Source of the DNA: Cellulomonas avistercoris
Lineage (GTDB): Bacteria > Actinomycetota > Actinomycetes > Actinomycetales > Cellulomonadaceae
Direction: 5' to 3'
Assembly: GCF_014836445.1 (NCBI RefSeq)
Contig: NZ_JACSQV010000001.1
Coordinates: forward strand, 418,149-482,148
DNA length: 64,000 bases
The notes below the pieces were generated by a model. The model did no database searches. It had not been told where the DNA came from and saw nothing but the letters and a program-made list of their open reading frames with translations. The translations under genes were made by a program, and so were the position numbers. Within the stretch, counting starts at the first letter, position 1, and each line of letters opens with the position of its first letter. Positions 26,142 to 37,403 of the stretch are shown in pieces.

Positions 26142-27398
26142 TCACAGGTCGTGCTCGGCGAGCCGGCGGAACTCCTCGGGCACCGTCCGGACCCGTGGCA
26201 TCGCGGTGGGCAGGTAGCCGACGGCCCCGTTGCCGAACCGGGCACGCACGGCGTCGACGGAGCGGTCCACCGCCCAGCGCGCGGCACCGGGCGCCGATCC
26301 GGGATGCCGGGGGTCGTCGGTCGCGAGCGGCAGCTCCAGCTGGAGCGACGACTGGGGCACCAACCCGGACACCGACACCGCGAGCAGGCTCACCTCGGGC
26401 TCCGCCCGCGGCTGCTCACGGATGGCCTGCCAGACGAGCTGCTCGGCGACCTCGGTGAGCGTGAGCGTCGTGGCGACGGGGCCCGGCAGCGTGAGCGACC
26501 GCGTGACGGACCGCATGCCGGGGAACCGCACCCGGACCGTCACGGTCCGTCCGGCGCGGTCCTTGGCACGCAGCCGCCCGGCCACGCGGTCGGCGAGGTG
26601 GCTGAGGACCTCGCGGACCAGCTCGCGCGTCGCGCGTTGGCGCCCCAGTGCGGACTGGGCCCCGACGGACCTCGCGCGTCCTGCTCCGGCCACCTGCCGG
26701 GGGTCCTCGTTGTGCGACAGGGCCGACATCCGCGCACCGACCGCGCGCCCGAGGATCTGCTCCACGGCGCTCGACGGCGTGCGAGCGAGCTCGCCGATCG
26801 TCGTGATGCCACGCTCCGCGAGCCGGGCGCGAGCGACAGGCCCGACCCCCCACATCAGCCCGACCGGCAGCGGCTCGAGGAACGCGCGCTCGGCGTCGGG
26901 CTCCACGACCACCAGCCCGTCCGGCTTGGCGACCTGCGACGCGATCTTCGCCAGGTGCTTGGTCCGGGCGGCGCCGACCGAGATGGGCAGGCCGATCTCG
27001 TCGCGCACCCGTCGGCGCAGGAGCGTCGCGATCTGCGCGGGCGTGCCGAACAGGTGGGTCGAGCCCGCGACGTCGAGGAACGCCTCGTCGATCGAGATGC
27101 GCTCGACGGCCGGGGTCACGTCACCCAGCACGTCCATGACCCGGTCAGCGAGCGGCTGGTACTCCCGGAACCGCCCGGGGACGAACAGGAGCGAGGGGCA
27201 CAGCCGCGCGGCACGCCAGCCCGGCATGCCGCCGACGACCCCGTAGGCCTTGGCCTCGTAGGACGCCGCGAGCACGACGCCACCGCGCGCGCTGCCTCCC
27301 ACCGCGATCGGCCGTCCGCGCAGACGGGGGTCGAGCAGCTGCTCGACCGAGGCGTAGAACGCGTCGAGGTCGGCGTGCAGGATCGTCGCACCGGACAT
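26142..27398 (-). CDS. dinB: DNA polymerase IV
   Basis: A 418-residue Y-family translesion polymerase. The catalytic ADLDAFYASVEQ is at the N-terminus and ISIDEAFLDV carries the second metal site. Helix-hairpin-helix and little-finger domains follow. The C-terminal stretch QLELPL resembles a beta-clamp binding motif. No ribosome-binding site is present. TACGCT ends 6 nt before the ATG, fitting a leaderless transcript, and a perfect LexA box starts 2 bp further upstream, so expression should follow DNA damage. Confidence 0.95.
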   Translation of the reverse strand: MSGATILHADLDAFYASVEQLLDPRLRGRPIAVGGSARGGVVLAASYEAKAYGVVGGMPGWRAARLCPSLLFVPGRFREYQPLADRVMDVLGDVTPAVERISIDEAFLDVAGSTHLFGTPAQIATLLRRRVRDEIGLPISVGAARTKHLAKIASQVAKPDGLVVVEPDAERAFLEPLPVGLMWGVGPVARARLAERGITTIGELARTPSSAVEQILGRAVGARMSALSHNEDPRQVAGAGRARSVGAQSALGRQRATRELVREVLSHLADRVAGRLRAKDRAGRTVTVRVRFPGMRSVTRSLTLPGPVATTLTLTEVAEQLVWQAIREQPRAEPEVSLLAVSVSGLVPQSSLQLELPLATDDPRHPGSAPGAARWAVDRSVDAVRARFGNGAVGYLPTAMPRVRTVPEEFRRLAEHDL

Positions 27399-27404
27399 GG
27401 GAGC

Positions 27405-27410
27405 AGCGTA
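27405..27410 (-). promoter_or_regulatory. -10 box of leaderless dinB promoter
   Basis: TACGCT on the minus strand, 6 nt before the dinB ATG. It is adjacent to the LexA box, so repressor binding would cover the -35/spacer region. Confidence 0.5.
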
Positions 27411-27411
27411 G

Positions 27412-27427
27412 TCGAACACCTGTTCGA
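27412..27427. promoter_or_regulatory. LexA (SOS) box of dinB
   Basis: TCGAACACCTGTTCGA matches the actinobacterial SOS consensus TCGAAC-N4-GTTCGA in all twelve fixed positions. It lies 14 bp upstream of the dinB ATG. Confidence 0.85.
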
Positions 27428-27532
27428 TCGTCTGCCCCGTCCGCGGCTCAGTGCCCACCGGCGCCGGTACGTCGGACGGCGCGACGCGGCGGGCCGCCCC
27501 CGTGGCCCACCGCGTCGCACCGCCCTCGGTCG

Positions 27533-28816
<1,284 letters not shown>

Positions 28817-28913
28817 GGGCTACCTCCAGGCTGTGGGCTTCTGCACCCATACCGTTGCCGCAGTCATGACAAATGTCGAGAAGTCCGGCGGCGGCGACCA
28901 GGGTCCTAATCGT

Positions 28914-28925
28914 TTCCGCGCGGAA
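28914..28925. promoter_or_regulatory. 12-bp palindrome between PaaX-type gene and secreted hydrolase
   Basis: TTCCGCGCGGAA is a perfect palindrome located about 100 bp upstream of the secreted hydrolase start and 40 bp past the PaaX-type stop. It is a possible operator of the hydrolase gene. No matching regulator is known to me. Confidence 0.3.
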
Positions 28926-28964
28926 GGCGGGCGGCAGCCACGGACAGCGGCGCCGCTGGGCACG

Positions 28965-29933
28965 TCAGCGGCGCGCCACCGGCGCGTCGGCCCGGCCACC
29001 GCGCGGGGGGGCCAGCGGGTCGTCGGGTGCCACGAAGTGCGTCACCCAGGACTCCGCCTCGGGCCAGAAGGGCGTCATGAGCTCCACGAGGCGCTCCTGC
29101 GCGAGCGGGCCCAGCGCCGTGTGGACCTCGAGGAACGTCTCGCGCGCCTCCGCCCGGGGCCACGACGGGGGCAGCAGGTGCTCCGGCAGGTCGGGGTCGG
29201 TGCCGGCGAACGTGCGCCAGGCGTCCATGACGGTCGCTCGCGCGACGAGCGCGCGTGCCGGGGTCACGCGGCCCGCGCGCACGTCGGCCCGCAGCGGCGC
29301 GTGCTCGGCGACGAACGCCCGGTACGCGTCCCCGAGCGCCTCCAGGTCGTAGGCCCCCTGCGGCCCCTGCGCCGCGGGGTCCTCGTCGAACCGTGCCCGC
29401 ATGACCGTCCAGCGGGCGCCCACGACGTCGGCGAGCAGCTCGCGCAGGACGTCGCGCACCGTCGCGGGTTCCGGCGCCGGGCTGATCCACACGCTGTCGT
29501 AGAGCCGCGCGAAGCCGTGCTCCCCCAGCGCCTTGCGGACGGCGTGCCGGTGCGACTGGCCGGACTCCGGCAGGGAGTACGACACGACGAGCCACCGGCC
29601 GTCCCACCGCCGCGGCACCGCCCCGAAGGAGAGGAACGCGTGCATGACCGCACGGTGGTGCGCGATCACGTCGGCCCGCACGTGGTACGTCGTCGACCGA
29701 CCCGCGCCCCGGGACGCGACGAGCCCGCGCCGCACCAGCCGTGCGAGCGCTGCTCGCGCGCTGCCGGCGCTGATGCCGAACTCACCCAGCACGGCCACGA
29801 GAGCCGCGGCCGGCATCAGGGCGTCGGAGGAGTCCAGGTACTCCCCCAGGACGGTCGCCAGCAGGTGCTGCGGTCGAGGACCCGCCTGCGACCGCGGGGT
29901 GTCCACCCCGCCGCCCGACGTCTGCGCTGTCAC
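28965..29933 (-). CDS. PaaX family transcriptional regulator
   Basis: A 322-residue regulator with an N-terminal winged helix (about residues 20-80: PAAALVAVLGEFGISAGSARAALARLVRRGLV) and the long PaaX C-terminal domain, with RRWDGRWLVVSYSLPESGQSHRHAVRKAL. PaaX proteins repress aromatic (phenylacetate) catabolism by binding CoA thioesters, but no such genes are in this window, so its target is unknown. It lies upstream of, and on the same strand as, the CBM2 hydrolase. Confidence 0.9.
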   Translation of the reverse strand: MTAQTSGGGVDTPRSQAGPRPQHLLATVLGEYLDSSDALMPAAALVAVLGEFGISAGSARAALARLVRRGLVASRGAGRSTTYHVRADVIAHHRAVMHAFLSFGAVPRRWDGRWLVVSYSLPESGQSHRHAVRKALGEHGFARLYDSVWISPAPEPATVRDVLRELLADVVGARWTVMRARFDEDPAAQGPQGAYDLEALGDAYRAFVAEHAPLRADVRAGRVTPARALVARATVMDAWRTFAGTDPDLPEHLLPPSWPRAEARETFLEVHTALGPLAQERLVELMTPFWPEAESWVTHFVAPDDPLAPPRGGRADAPVARR

Positions 29934-29992
29934 GCGGTCAACCTAGCGAAGCCGGCGCCACGGCGAGGGCCGCCCGCGCACGGTCGCCGGGC

Positions 29993-31204
29993 CTACCGCT
30001 CGAGGACGGCCGCCTCGTCGTCCTCGTCGACGTCCGCGTCGTCGTCGACCTCGTCCTCCTCCATCGGCGGGTCGACCGTGCGCAGCCGCGAGAAGATCGC
30101 CCACGCCACGGCGACGAGCGGCACCGAGATCACGGCGCCGAGGATGCCCGCCGTCAAGGTGCCTGCCGTCACCGCGAGCGCGACGACGACCGGGTGCAAC
30201 GAGACCTGCTTGCCCATGATCAGCGGCTGCAGCACGTGGCCCTCGAGCTGGCCGATGAGCGCGATCCCGACGCCGACGGCCACCGCGGACCACAGGCCGT
30301 TGGCGGCGAGCGCGACGATCATCGCCACGACCATGGCGGCAGGCGCACCGATGAGCGGGATGAAGGCGCCGATGAGCACGAGCACGGCCAGCGGTGCCGC
30401 GAGCGGGACGCGCAGGACGCTCAGCAGGAGGAACGCGAGCATGCCGTCGGTGATCGCGATGATCACGGTGCCGCGCGTGTAGCCGGAGAACGTGTACCAG
30501 CCGGCGCCTCCCGCGGTCATCCAGGTGCCGCGCGCCCGGGCGGGCAGCTGGTTGAGGAACCACGTCCACATCTGCGTGCCACGCGCGAGGAAGAAGATGG
30601 TGCAGAACACCGCCAGGGCGAGCGCCGTGAACCCCTCGACGACCGTGCCGGCGCTGGCCGCGACCTCGCCCGCGAGGTCGCCGGCGTGGTCCTGGATCCA
30701 CCTGACGGCGTTGTCGATCCACTCGGCGATCTGCGCGTTGGTGATGGTGAACGGCAGCGTGCCGCTCTCGAGGAAGTCGGTGATCTGGTTGATGCCGGTG
30801 GCGAACTGCTTGCTCAGGTCGTTCCACTGCGTGGCGATCGAGAAGACCACGTACGTGAGCAGCCCGACGAAGAACAGGATCCCGGCCAGCAACGACAGCG
30901 CGGTCGCCAGGCCGCGCGGCATGACGCGGGACATGAGCTCGACGAGCGGGCGCAGCACGGCCGTGAAGACCAGCGCGAGGAACACCGCGATGAACAGCAG
31001 CGTCACGCGCGACGTGGCGTAGAACACCACGACCACCGCGGCGAGCACCACGAGCAGGCGCCATGAGACGCCCGCCGAGCGGCGCAGCCACCGGGGGGCC
31101 GCGTCGTCCCGTCCGACCACAGCGGGGTTGCGCCTGCCACCGGCCACCTTGCGCGCCGTCGCGCTGATGGGGCCGGGTGAGCGTGTGTCGGACACGTCGA
31201 CCAT
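29993..31204 (-). CDS. AI-2E family transporter (permease)
   Basis: A 403-residue integral membrane protein of the AI-2E/TqsA-PerM family. It has about seven to eight hydrophobic segments, including paired helices near residues 50-110, the conserved LIGAFIPLIGAP region and LEGHVLQPLIMG. The C-terminus is strongly acidic (EEDEVDDDADVDEDDE). The start is the ATG at 31204, preceded by GGAGGT, not the GTG at 31222. The transported substrate is unknown, since family members export diverse small molecules. Confidence 0.9.
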   Translation of the reverse strand: MVDVSDTRSPGPISATARKVAGGRRNPAVVGRDDAAPRWLRRSAGVSWRLLVVLAAVVVVFYATSRVTLLFIAVFLALVFTAVLRPLVELMSRVMPRGLATALSLLAGILFFVGLLTYVVFSIATQWNDLSKQFATGINQITDFLESGTLPFTITNAQIAEWIDNAVRWIQDHAGDLAGEVAASAGTVVEGFTALALAVFCTIFFLARGTQMWTWFLNQLPARARGTWMTAGGAGWYTFSGYTRGTVIIAITDGMLAFLLLSVLRVPLAAPLAVLVLIGAFIPLIGAPAAMVVAMIVALAANGLWSAVAVGVGIALIGQLEGHVLQPLIMGKQVSLHPVVVALAVTAGTLTAGILGAVISVPLVAVAWAIFSRLRTVDPPMEEDEVDDDADVDEDDEAAVLER

Positions 31205-31329
31205 GCTGCGACCTCCACCCACGGGGAACCGTCAGGTGCAGTCTGCCCCCGGGTGGGGGCGGGTGCGCGGCGACCCTCCGGCGGACGTGCGCAGCGGTTG
31301 CCGATGCGGGGACGCCCCCCGCACCGTGG

Positions 31330-31335
31330 TATGTT
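31330..31335 (+). promoter_or_regulatory. Possible -10 box of the tRNA-Leu gene
   Basis: TATGTT stands out in a very G/C-rich gap and lies 46 bp before the tRNA 5' end. No clear -35 box is present at standard spacing. Confidence 0.35.
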
Positions 31336-31381
31336 CTCTGCCGCGCCGAGGTGCCCGCAAGGGCCCCGCGGACGCCCACCT

Positions 31382-31464
31382 GTCCGGGTGGCGGAATGGC
31401 AGACGCGCTAGCTTGAGGTGCTAGTGCCCGAAAGGGCGTGGGGGTTCAAGTCCCCCTCCGGACA
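31382..31464 (+). tRNA. tRNA-Leu (anticodon GAG)
   Basis: An 83-nt class II tRNA. The acceptor stem GTCCGGG pairs with TCCGGAC (one G-T pair). The anticodon stem CTAGC/GCTAG encloses loop TTGAGGT with anticodon GAG at 31415-31417, a long variable arm (TGCCCGAAAGGGCG) follows, and the T-arm is GGGGGTTCAAGTCCCCC. The 3' CCA is not encoded. It decodes CUC/CUU leucine. tRNA genes are common integration sites, and the Jet-like island begins 185 bp downstream. Confidence 0.95.
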
Positions 31465-31486
31465 CTCGTTGAGACAGCGACGGCAC

Positions 31487-31520
31487 GAGCCCTGATCCCC
31501 GCCGGGATCGGGGCTCTTGT
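31487..31520 (+). terminator. Hairpin terminator after tRNA-Leu
   Basis: GAGCCC-T-GATCCC and GGGATC-G-GGGCTC form a stem of 12 pairs with one mismatch around a CGCC loop, followed by TTGT. It is a probable intrinsic terminator of the tRNA transcript. Confidence 0.65.
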
Positions 31521-31634
31521 CGTTCGTGCGACCGGCGTCCCTCCCGCTGGGGACGACGGGGCGCGGTGTGGCGCGGTGCGCAGCGTCACCCGCGTGCGGG
31601 CGCCGCGGTGTCCCGCCGACGACCTCGACCCACC

Positions 31635-31640
31635 TACGCT
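31635..31640 (+). promoter_or_regulatory. -10 box of leaderless promoter for the Jet-like operon
   Basis: TACGCT, identical to the dinB -10 box, ends 8 nt before the ATG at 31649. No Shine-Dalgarno element is seen between them. Confidence 0.45.
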
Positions 31641-31648
31641 GTCCCGCG

Positions 31649-33118
31649 ATGATCACTCGAGTCGAAGGGGCGTACCTGGGCGCGGTCCGGGCGTTCCAGA
31701 ACCCCATGCTGGACCTGCTGCACAAGCGGCACGCTCCCCTGGTGGTCTCGCTGCTGTCGCTCGTCTTCACCGCGGAGCGCCCCTCGGTGCCCGTCGCGGA
31801 CGCGCACACCGAGGTCGCGGACGCGCTCGACCAGCTGCGTGCGGCGGGTCACGGCGACGACCTGCCGGTGGGCTCCGCGCGCGACCTGTGCCGCCAGTGG
31901 GCCGACGCGGGCTGGCTGGTGCGGCACGTGCTGGACGACGACGTCGAGGTCTACCGGCTGTCGGCGCACGCGGTGGGCGCCCTCGAGGTCGCGGGCCGCG
32001 CGGGCGGGACGCGCGCACGCGTGTCGCAGTCGCGCGTGCGCACCGTGCTCGAGGCCGTCGAACGCCTCGCCCTGGACGCCGACCCGGACGTCATGGTGCG
32101 CATCGCACGCCTCGACACCGAGGTCCGACGTCTGCAGCAGGAGATCGCGCGGCTCGAGCGGACCGGTCAGGTCGACGAGGTCGACGACGAGGAGCTGCTC
32201 GAGGAGGCCGAGACGGTCGTGCACCTGGTGCGCGAGCTGCCGGCGGACTTCGCTCGCGTCGCCGAGTCGATCAAGGCGATGCAGCGCGACGTGGTCACGG
32301 CGCTGCGCCAGGACGCCCGCCCCACGGGCGAGGTGCTGCGCGAGTACCTGCGGCGCGGTGAGCAGGTGATGGACGCGACCCCCGAGGGCCGTGCGTTCGG
32401 TGGTGCGCTGCGGCTCCTGGGCGACCCCCAGCGGCTCGACGAGCTCGCCACGCAGCTCGAGACCGTGCTGCGGCACCGGTTCGCCGCGCGGCTGCCGTCG
32501 GCGCAGCGGGCGGACCTGCGTGAGCTGGTCCGCCGCATCGAGCAGGGCCTCGATCAGGTCTTCGCGGCGCAGCGCGAGGCGTCGTACGTCATCACGGCGC
32601 AGGTGCGCAACCACGACCCGTTGCGCGACCGCCAGGTCGACGACCTGCTGCGGGACGTCATGACGGGCATGCAGGCGTGGCTGCCGGGATCGCGGCGCGG
32701 GCAGGCCGTCGCGCCGTTGCGGCGCCTGCCGGTCGCGGACGTCGAGCACCTGCGCCGCACCCCGGACGACCTGCGACCGCCGCAGGCGCCGGACGCGCTG
32801 TCGCAGTGGGACGACGACGGCGACGTGAGCGACTCCGACGCGCGCGCGTGGGGCGGGCCGCGGTACGCCGACCTCGACGCGCACCTGGTGGAGTTCGCGG
32901 CCGGCTCGCCGCGGGTGGACCTGGCGGCGGCGTTCGGTGCCGCCCCAGTCGAGCTGCGCCGCCCGGTCGACCTGCTGGGCCTGCTGGAGATCGCGCACCA
33001 GCGCGGCATGACGGAGAGCGACGAGGTCGTGTTCGTCGACGCGGTCCGGCCGGACGGCACGCGCCGCCGGTTCGCGTTCGGCGCGGCCACGACGAGGACG
33101 AGGGAAGAAGGCGCATGA
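31649..33118 (+). CDS. JetA/MksF-like protein (DUF3375), kleisin of an SMC-like complex
   Basis: A 489-residue homologue of the JetA (MksF) kleisin subunit of Wadjet/MksBEF complexes, which recognise and act on small circular plasmids. The family-typical start has [43 protein letters not shown] in mosaic, and a central coiled region contains charged [20 protein letters not shown]. Assignment comes from the N-terminal pattern and from the operon with JetB and JetC. There is no ribosome-binding site, and TACGCT lies 8 nt before the ATG (leaderless). The stop overlaps the next start by 4 bp. Confidence 0.85.
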   Translation: MITRVEGAYLGAVRAFQNPMLDLLHKRHAPLVVSLLSLVFTAERPSVPVADAHTEVADALDQLRAAGHGDDLPVGSARDLCRQWADAGWLVRHVLDDDVEVYRLSAHAVGALEVAGRAGGTRARVSQSRVRTVLEAVERLALDADPDVMVRIARLDTEVRRLQQEIARLERTGQVDEVDDEELLEEAETVVHLVRELPADFARVAESIKAMQRDVVTALRQDARPTGEVLREYLRRGEQVMDATPEGRAFGGALRLLGDPQRLDELATQLETVLRHRFAARLPSAQRADLRELVRRIEQGLDQVFAAQREASYVITAQVRNHDPLRDRQVDDLLRDVMTGMQAWLPGSRRGQAVAPLRRLPVADVEHLRRTPDDLRPPQAPDALSQWDDDGDVSDSDARAWGGPRYADLDAHLVEFAAGSPRVDLAAAFGAAPVELRRPVDLLGLLEIAHQRGMTESDEVVFVDAVRPDGTRRRFAFGAATTRTREEGA

Positions 33119-33903
33119 CCGACACCGACGTCACGCACGACGACGCCGAGGTGCGAAGCGGCGGCTTCATCTCGCCCGTCGCGATGGAGGACGACCCGGC
33201 CGAGCTGTTCGCCGGTGACACGGGCACGCTCGACGCCGACGTGCGCCGGGTGCTGGTGCGCCTGCTGCAGCGGCGGTTCCTGCTCGCGGACCGCCACAGC
33301 GCCCAGTGGCGCACCCTGCTGGAGAACCAGCAGGTCGTCGAGTCGCGGCTGCACGACCTGTTCGTGCACCTCGTCGTCGACCACGACCGGGGCATCGCGT
33401 ACAAGCGGCAGGTGCGCTCGGCCGAGCTCGACGTGCCGGTGCTGCTGCGCGACGAGCCGTACACGCGCGCCGAGACGCTCGTGCTCGTGCACCTGCGCAC
33501 GGTGTTCCAGCGCGAGCGCGGCGCGGGCGAGACGTCGGCCCGCGTCGACGTCGAGGAGCTCGAGGCGACCGCGCTGACGTACTTCGACCCGGACGACACG
33601 AACGTCGCGGCGCACCAGCGCGAGATCCGCACGGCGGTCGCGCGGCTCGCGAAGGACGGCGTCATCGAGGAGGAGTCCGAGGGGCGCTACCGCGTGACGT
33701 CCCTGGTCGAGGTCGTGCTCAGCACCGAGCGGCTCACCGAGCTGCGGGCGTGGCTGCAGGCACGTCACGACGGGCAGGGTGACGAGGAGCCCGACGTGCC
33801 GACCGACGAGGTGGCCGCGGACGACGACGCTGACGACGCCGCTGACGAGGCAGGCACGGCCGACGCGGACGACGCGGACGACGACGAGGAGACGGCACCG
33901 TGA
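33115..33903 (+). CDS. JetB/MksE-like protein (DUF4194)
   Basis: A 262-residue winged-helix KITE-type subunit of the SMC-like complex. The conserved core runs from about residue 35 to 215: [42 protein letters not shown], and [13 protein letters not shown] as the second winged helix. An Asp/Glu/Ala-rich tail of about 45 residues follows. It bridges kleisin and SMC subunits. The ATG overlaps the JetA-like stop, and its own stop overlaps the GTG of the SMC gene, giving strict coupling of all three. Confidence 0.9.
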   Translation: MTDTDVTHDDAEVRSGGFISPVAMEDDPAELFAGDTGTLDADVRRVLVRLLQRRFLLADRHSAQWRTLLENQQVVESRLHDLFVHLVVDHDRGIAYKRQVRSAELDVPVLLRDEPYTRAETLVLVHLRTVFQRERGAGETSARVDVEELEATALTYFDPDDTNVAAHQREIRTAVARLAKDGVIEEESEGRYRVTSLVEVVLSTERLTELRAWLQARHDGQGDEEPDVPTDEVAADDDADDAADEAGTADADDADDDEETAP

Positions 33904-36900
33904 CGATGGTGGACTCGCTGTTCGGGCTCATCCCCGCGGCGTCGACGGGCCAGCAGTGGGTCGCCCTGGACCTGCAGCTCGTCAACTGGGGTGGCTACGA
34001 CGGGCACCACCGCGTGCGGCTGGCGTCGACGGCGACACTGCTGTCCGGCGGGTCGGGGTCCGGCAAGTCCACCCTGATGGACGCGTACATCGCGCTGCTC
34101 ATGCCGCACACCACGCCGTTCAACGGCGCCTCCAACGGCGGTGTCGTGGGGCGGCCGCGCGGCAAGGACCAGCGCAACATCCTGTCCTACGCGCGCGGCA
34201 AGCTCGACGAGTCCCGCACCGAGGACGGCACCCGCCAGCGGGTCCTGCGCGGCGACGGCAAGGACACCTGGTCGGCGATCGCCATGACGTGGGCGGACCA
34301 GTCGGGCACGCGGTTCACGGCAGTGCGCGGCTGGTACGTCCCGTCGGTGGCGCGCACGCTCGAGGACGTCACGGCGGTCCGTGCGACGTGCGAGGGCCCC
34401 TTCGACCTGCGCGACCTCGAGCCCGCCGCCGCGCAGCGCCTGGCGCGCTCCGCGCTGACGGCCGCCGGGCTGACGTGCTTCGACACCGACCGCGAGTTCA
34501 CCGCGCGCCTGCACTCGACGCTCGGGATCGGCGCCGCCGGCGACGGCGGCAAGGCCGTCGCGCTGCTCGGGCGCATCCAGGCCGGGCAGCAGATCACGAC
34601 CGTCGACGCGCTGTACAAGTCGATGGTGCTGGAGGAGCCGGACACGTTCGCCACGGCGGACGCCGTCGTCGAGCAGTTCGACAAGCTCACCGGCACGCGC
34701 GAGCAGATGATCACCGCGCGCCAGCAGGTCAAGGCGCTGGAGTCGATCGCCGAGCACCGCGCCGCCATCGAGGGTGCGGCGGCCCGGTTGCGCGTCGTCG
34801 ACGCGGTCGGCGGGTTCGACGACGGCACGTCGCCGGCGGCGCTGTGGCGGCACGAGCGGCGCCTGGTCCTGCTGCGCGACGTCGAGCAGGACCTGCGGCA
34901 GCGGCACGGCGAGGCCCTGCGGCTGGCCGCGGAGACCTCGGCGCGCGTCACGGCGGCACGTGTCGAGCTCGACGGCGTCAAGGAGACGCTCTGGGCGTCC
35001 GGCGGCGACCGGCTCGCCACGGCGCAGCGCGAACTGCGCGGCGTGGCCGCCCGCCTCGAGGAGGTCACGCGGGCCCGGGCGCGCCTCGACCAGGTCCTCA
35101 CCTCGACGCTCGGGGAGACCGTCGCGTCGTCCGACGCCTTCACGGACCTGGTGGGTCGCGCGCGGCACGCGCTGGCCGACTCCGACGCCAAGGCGAGCGC
35201 CAGGCAGGCACTGCTCGACGCGATGTCCGAGCGCAAGGAGGCGTCGGTGGACCTGGCCGTGCTGCGGCGCGACCAGGCGGACGCCCAGCACCGGCACGAC
35301 AACGTCCCCGCGGACCTGCACGCGACGCGCGCCGCGCTGGCGAAGGTCGCCGGTCTGACGACCGAGGACCTGCCGTTCGTCGCGGAGCTCATCGAGGTCC
35401 GCACCGAGCACGAGCCCTGGCGCGACGCGTTCAACCTGGCGCTCGGCGGGTTCGCCACCCTCATGCTCATCGACGTCGCCCACCTGCAGGCGTTCCGTCG
35501 CGCGATCGACACCGTCCGCACGAGCCGCCGCCTGCGGTTCGAGGGCGTCCCCACGGGCATGCGGGACGACGTCGGGCTCGACGGACGCACCCTGCCCGGC
35601 CGGCTGGACTACCGCCAGGGCCCGTTCACCGGCTGGCTGCGCAGCGAGCTGGCGTCGCGGTTCGCGTACGTCTGCGTCGACACCACGGGTGAGCTGGCGC
35701 AGCACGAGAAGGCGCTCACGCGCTCCGGGCAGGTCTCGGAGGGCCGGCGCGGGGCGCACGGCGGCCAGGGCAAGCCCAACGTCCTGGGGTTCACGAACAC
35801 GCGTCGGCTGGCCGACCTGGACCGGCAGGTCGCCCGGGCCGAGGCCCGGCTGGCGGACGCCGAGGCACGCGTCGACGCCGCGGAGTCCGCGTGGGACCGG
35901 CACGACGCGACGCTGCGCGCGTACGCGGCGATCGTCGACCTCACGTGGGACCAGGTCGACGTCGCGGGGGTCGAGGCCGAGCGCGACCGGTGGGAGCGGC
36001 TCGTCGGGGAGGTCACGTCCGGCAGCCCGGACGTCGTGCGCCTCCAGCAGCGCGCCACCGAGCTCGAGGCGCAGATCCAGGACCTCACCGAGCAGCTGGG
36101 CCGCACCAAGGGCACGGCCACGGAGCTGGGCGCGCGCTGGTCGGCCACCACGGACGACGTCGACGCCGCGCAGGGCGCACTCGACGCCGCGCAGGACGCC
36201 GGCACGCGGCTGGACGCCGAGCAGCGCGGCTACCTCGCCGAGGTGCTGGGGACGACCGAGGTGGCGACCCCGCACGGTGACGGACCAGGGGTGGTGGGCG
36301 ACCCCGCCGACGCCCTGGCCGCCTTCGACGGCGTCGTGGCGCGTGCCGCGGACCTCCTGCGCGCCGACCGGCAGAGCGCGCAGCAGACCGTCGCGACCGC
36401 GCGCGACGCGCTGCGGCGCACGTTCGAGACGTTCGCGGAGCGCTGGCCGGACCCGAACCTCGGCACCGACCCGGACGCCTCCTACGCCGACTACGCCCGG
36501 ATCCTCGCGGAGCTCGAGGCACACGGGCTGCACGAGCTCGAGGCGGACTGGCGCACGAGCCTGCTGCGGCTGTCGGGCAACGACCTGGCGGACCTGCACA
36601 GCGCGCTGACGCGCTCGCTGCGCGAGATCAAGGAACGCATCCGCCCGGTGAACGAGATCCTCGCGGACCTGCCGTTCGCGGACGACGGGCACCGCCTGCG
36701 CATCGACGCGCGCGACACGCAGTCGACGGTCGTCGCACGGTTCCGCAAGGAGCTGCGGGACCTGCGCGAGGAGCTGTCGACCGAGGCGACGGACGCCGAG
36801 CGCGAGCGCCGTTACCACCGCATGGCCAAGGTGATCGACCGCATCCGGCGCTCGTCGCCCGACTTCGCCGACCTCGTCGACGTGCGTCGCCACGTGCGCC

Positions 36901-37289
36901 TGTCGGCCGAGAAGGTCGACCTCGCCGGGGACCACGTGGCGCTGTACGACCACATCGGGGAGAAGTCCGGCGGCGAGTCGCAGGAGCTCGTGGCGTTCAT
37001 CGTGGGCGCGGCGCTGCGCTACCAGCTCGGCGACGCGGGTGCCGCGCGGCCGCGGTACGCCCCGGTGTTCCTCGACGAGGCGCTGATCAAGGCCGACGCC
37101 CGGTTCACGGGACGCGCCGTCGGCGCGTGGCGCGGCCTGGGGTTCCAGCTCGTCATCGGCGCGCCCAACGACAAGTTCAGCGCGCTCGAGCCGCACGTCG
37201 ACCTCAAGTACGTCGTCCTGAAGGACACCGCGGGGCGGTCGCGGACCAAGCCGGTCGCGGGTGTCCCGCAAGAGACGGGACGGTCCTGA
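33900..37289 (+). CDS. JetC/MksB-like SMC family ATPase
   Basis: A 1129-residue SMC-like ATPase. Walker A GGSGSGKS is at residues 50-57, followed by the family segment [22 protein letters not shown]. Long coiled-coil arms surround a hinge, where [23 protein letters not shown] and the [25 protein letters not shown] segment lie. Signature [18 protein letters not shown] and Walker [15 protein letters not shown] are near the end. All ATPase motifs are intact. In Wadjet systems this subunit extrudes plasmid DNA while JetD cleaves it. No JetD gene follows. Confidence 0.92.
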   Translation: MTMVDSLFGLIPAASTGQQWVALDLQLVNWGGYDGHHRVRLASTATLLSGGSGSGKSTLMDAYIALLMPHTTPFNGASNGGVVGRPRGKDQRNILSYARGKLDESRTEDGTRQRVLRGDGKDTWSAIAMTWADQSGTRFTAVRGWYVPSVARTLEDVTAVRATCEGPFDLRDLEPAAAQRLARSALTAAGLTCFDTDREFTARLHSTLGIGAAGDGGKAVALLGRIQAGQQITTVDALYKSMVLEEPDTFATADAVVEQFDKLTGTREQMITARQQVKALESIAEHRAAIEGAAARLRVVDAVGGFDDGTSPAALWRHERRLVLLRDVEQDLRQRHGEALRLAAETSARVTAARVELDGVKETLWASGGDRLATAQRELRGVAARLEEVTRARARLDQVLTSTLGETVASSDAFTDLVGRARHALADSDAKASARQALLDAMSERKEASVDLAVLRRDQADAQHRHDNVPADLHATRAALAKVAGLTTEDLPFVAELIEVRTEHEPWRDAFNLALGGFATLMLIDVAHLQAFRRAIDTVRTSRRLRFEGVPTGMRDDVGLDGRTLPGRLDYRQGPFTGWLRSELASRFAYVCVDTTGELAQHEKALTRSGQVSEGRRGAHGGQGKPNVLGFTNTRRLADLDRQVARAEARLADAEARVDAAESAWDRHDATLRAYAAIVDLTWDQVDVAGVEAERDRWERLVGEVTSGSPDVVRLQQRATELEAQIQDLTEQLGRTKGTATELGARWSATTDDVDAAQGALDAAQDAGTRLDAEQRGYLAEVLGTTEVATPHGDGPGVVGDPADALAAFDGVVARAADLLRADRQSAQQTVATARDALRRTFETFAERWPDPNLGTDPDASYADYARILAELEAHGLHELEADWRTSLLRLSGNDLADLHSALTRSLREIKERIRPVNEILADLPFADDGHRLRIDARDTQSTVVARFRKELRDLREELSTEATDAERERRYHRMAKVIDRIRRSSPDFADLVDVRRHVRLSAEKVDLAGDHVALYDHIGEKSGGESQELVAFIVGAALRYQLGDAGAARPRYAPVFLDEALIKADARFTGRAVGAWRGLGFQLVIGAPNDKFSALEPHVDLKYVVLKDTAGRSRTKPVAGVPQETGRS

Positions 37290-37403
37290 TCGCGCCGCAC
37301 ACCGGGATACGCCCGCGTCCTGAAACTCCCCATGAAACTGACCAAACCCGCTAAGGTCATCGCGCTGATGTGCTGTTCAGGAAGTTCTTGAGGTGATTCT
37401 GTC

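Noticed and set aside
31382..31470. attL-type integration scar at tRNA-Leu
   Set aside because: No integrase gene and no second copy of the tRNA 3' end was found by eye within the window, so no mobile element is claimed.
33765..37271. 1168-codon minus-strand frame opposite the SMC-like gene
   Set aside because: It mirrors the third-position G/C bias of the SMC gene, which has all ATPase motifs; the antisense product is low-complexity.
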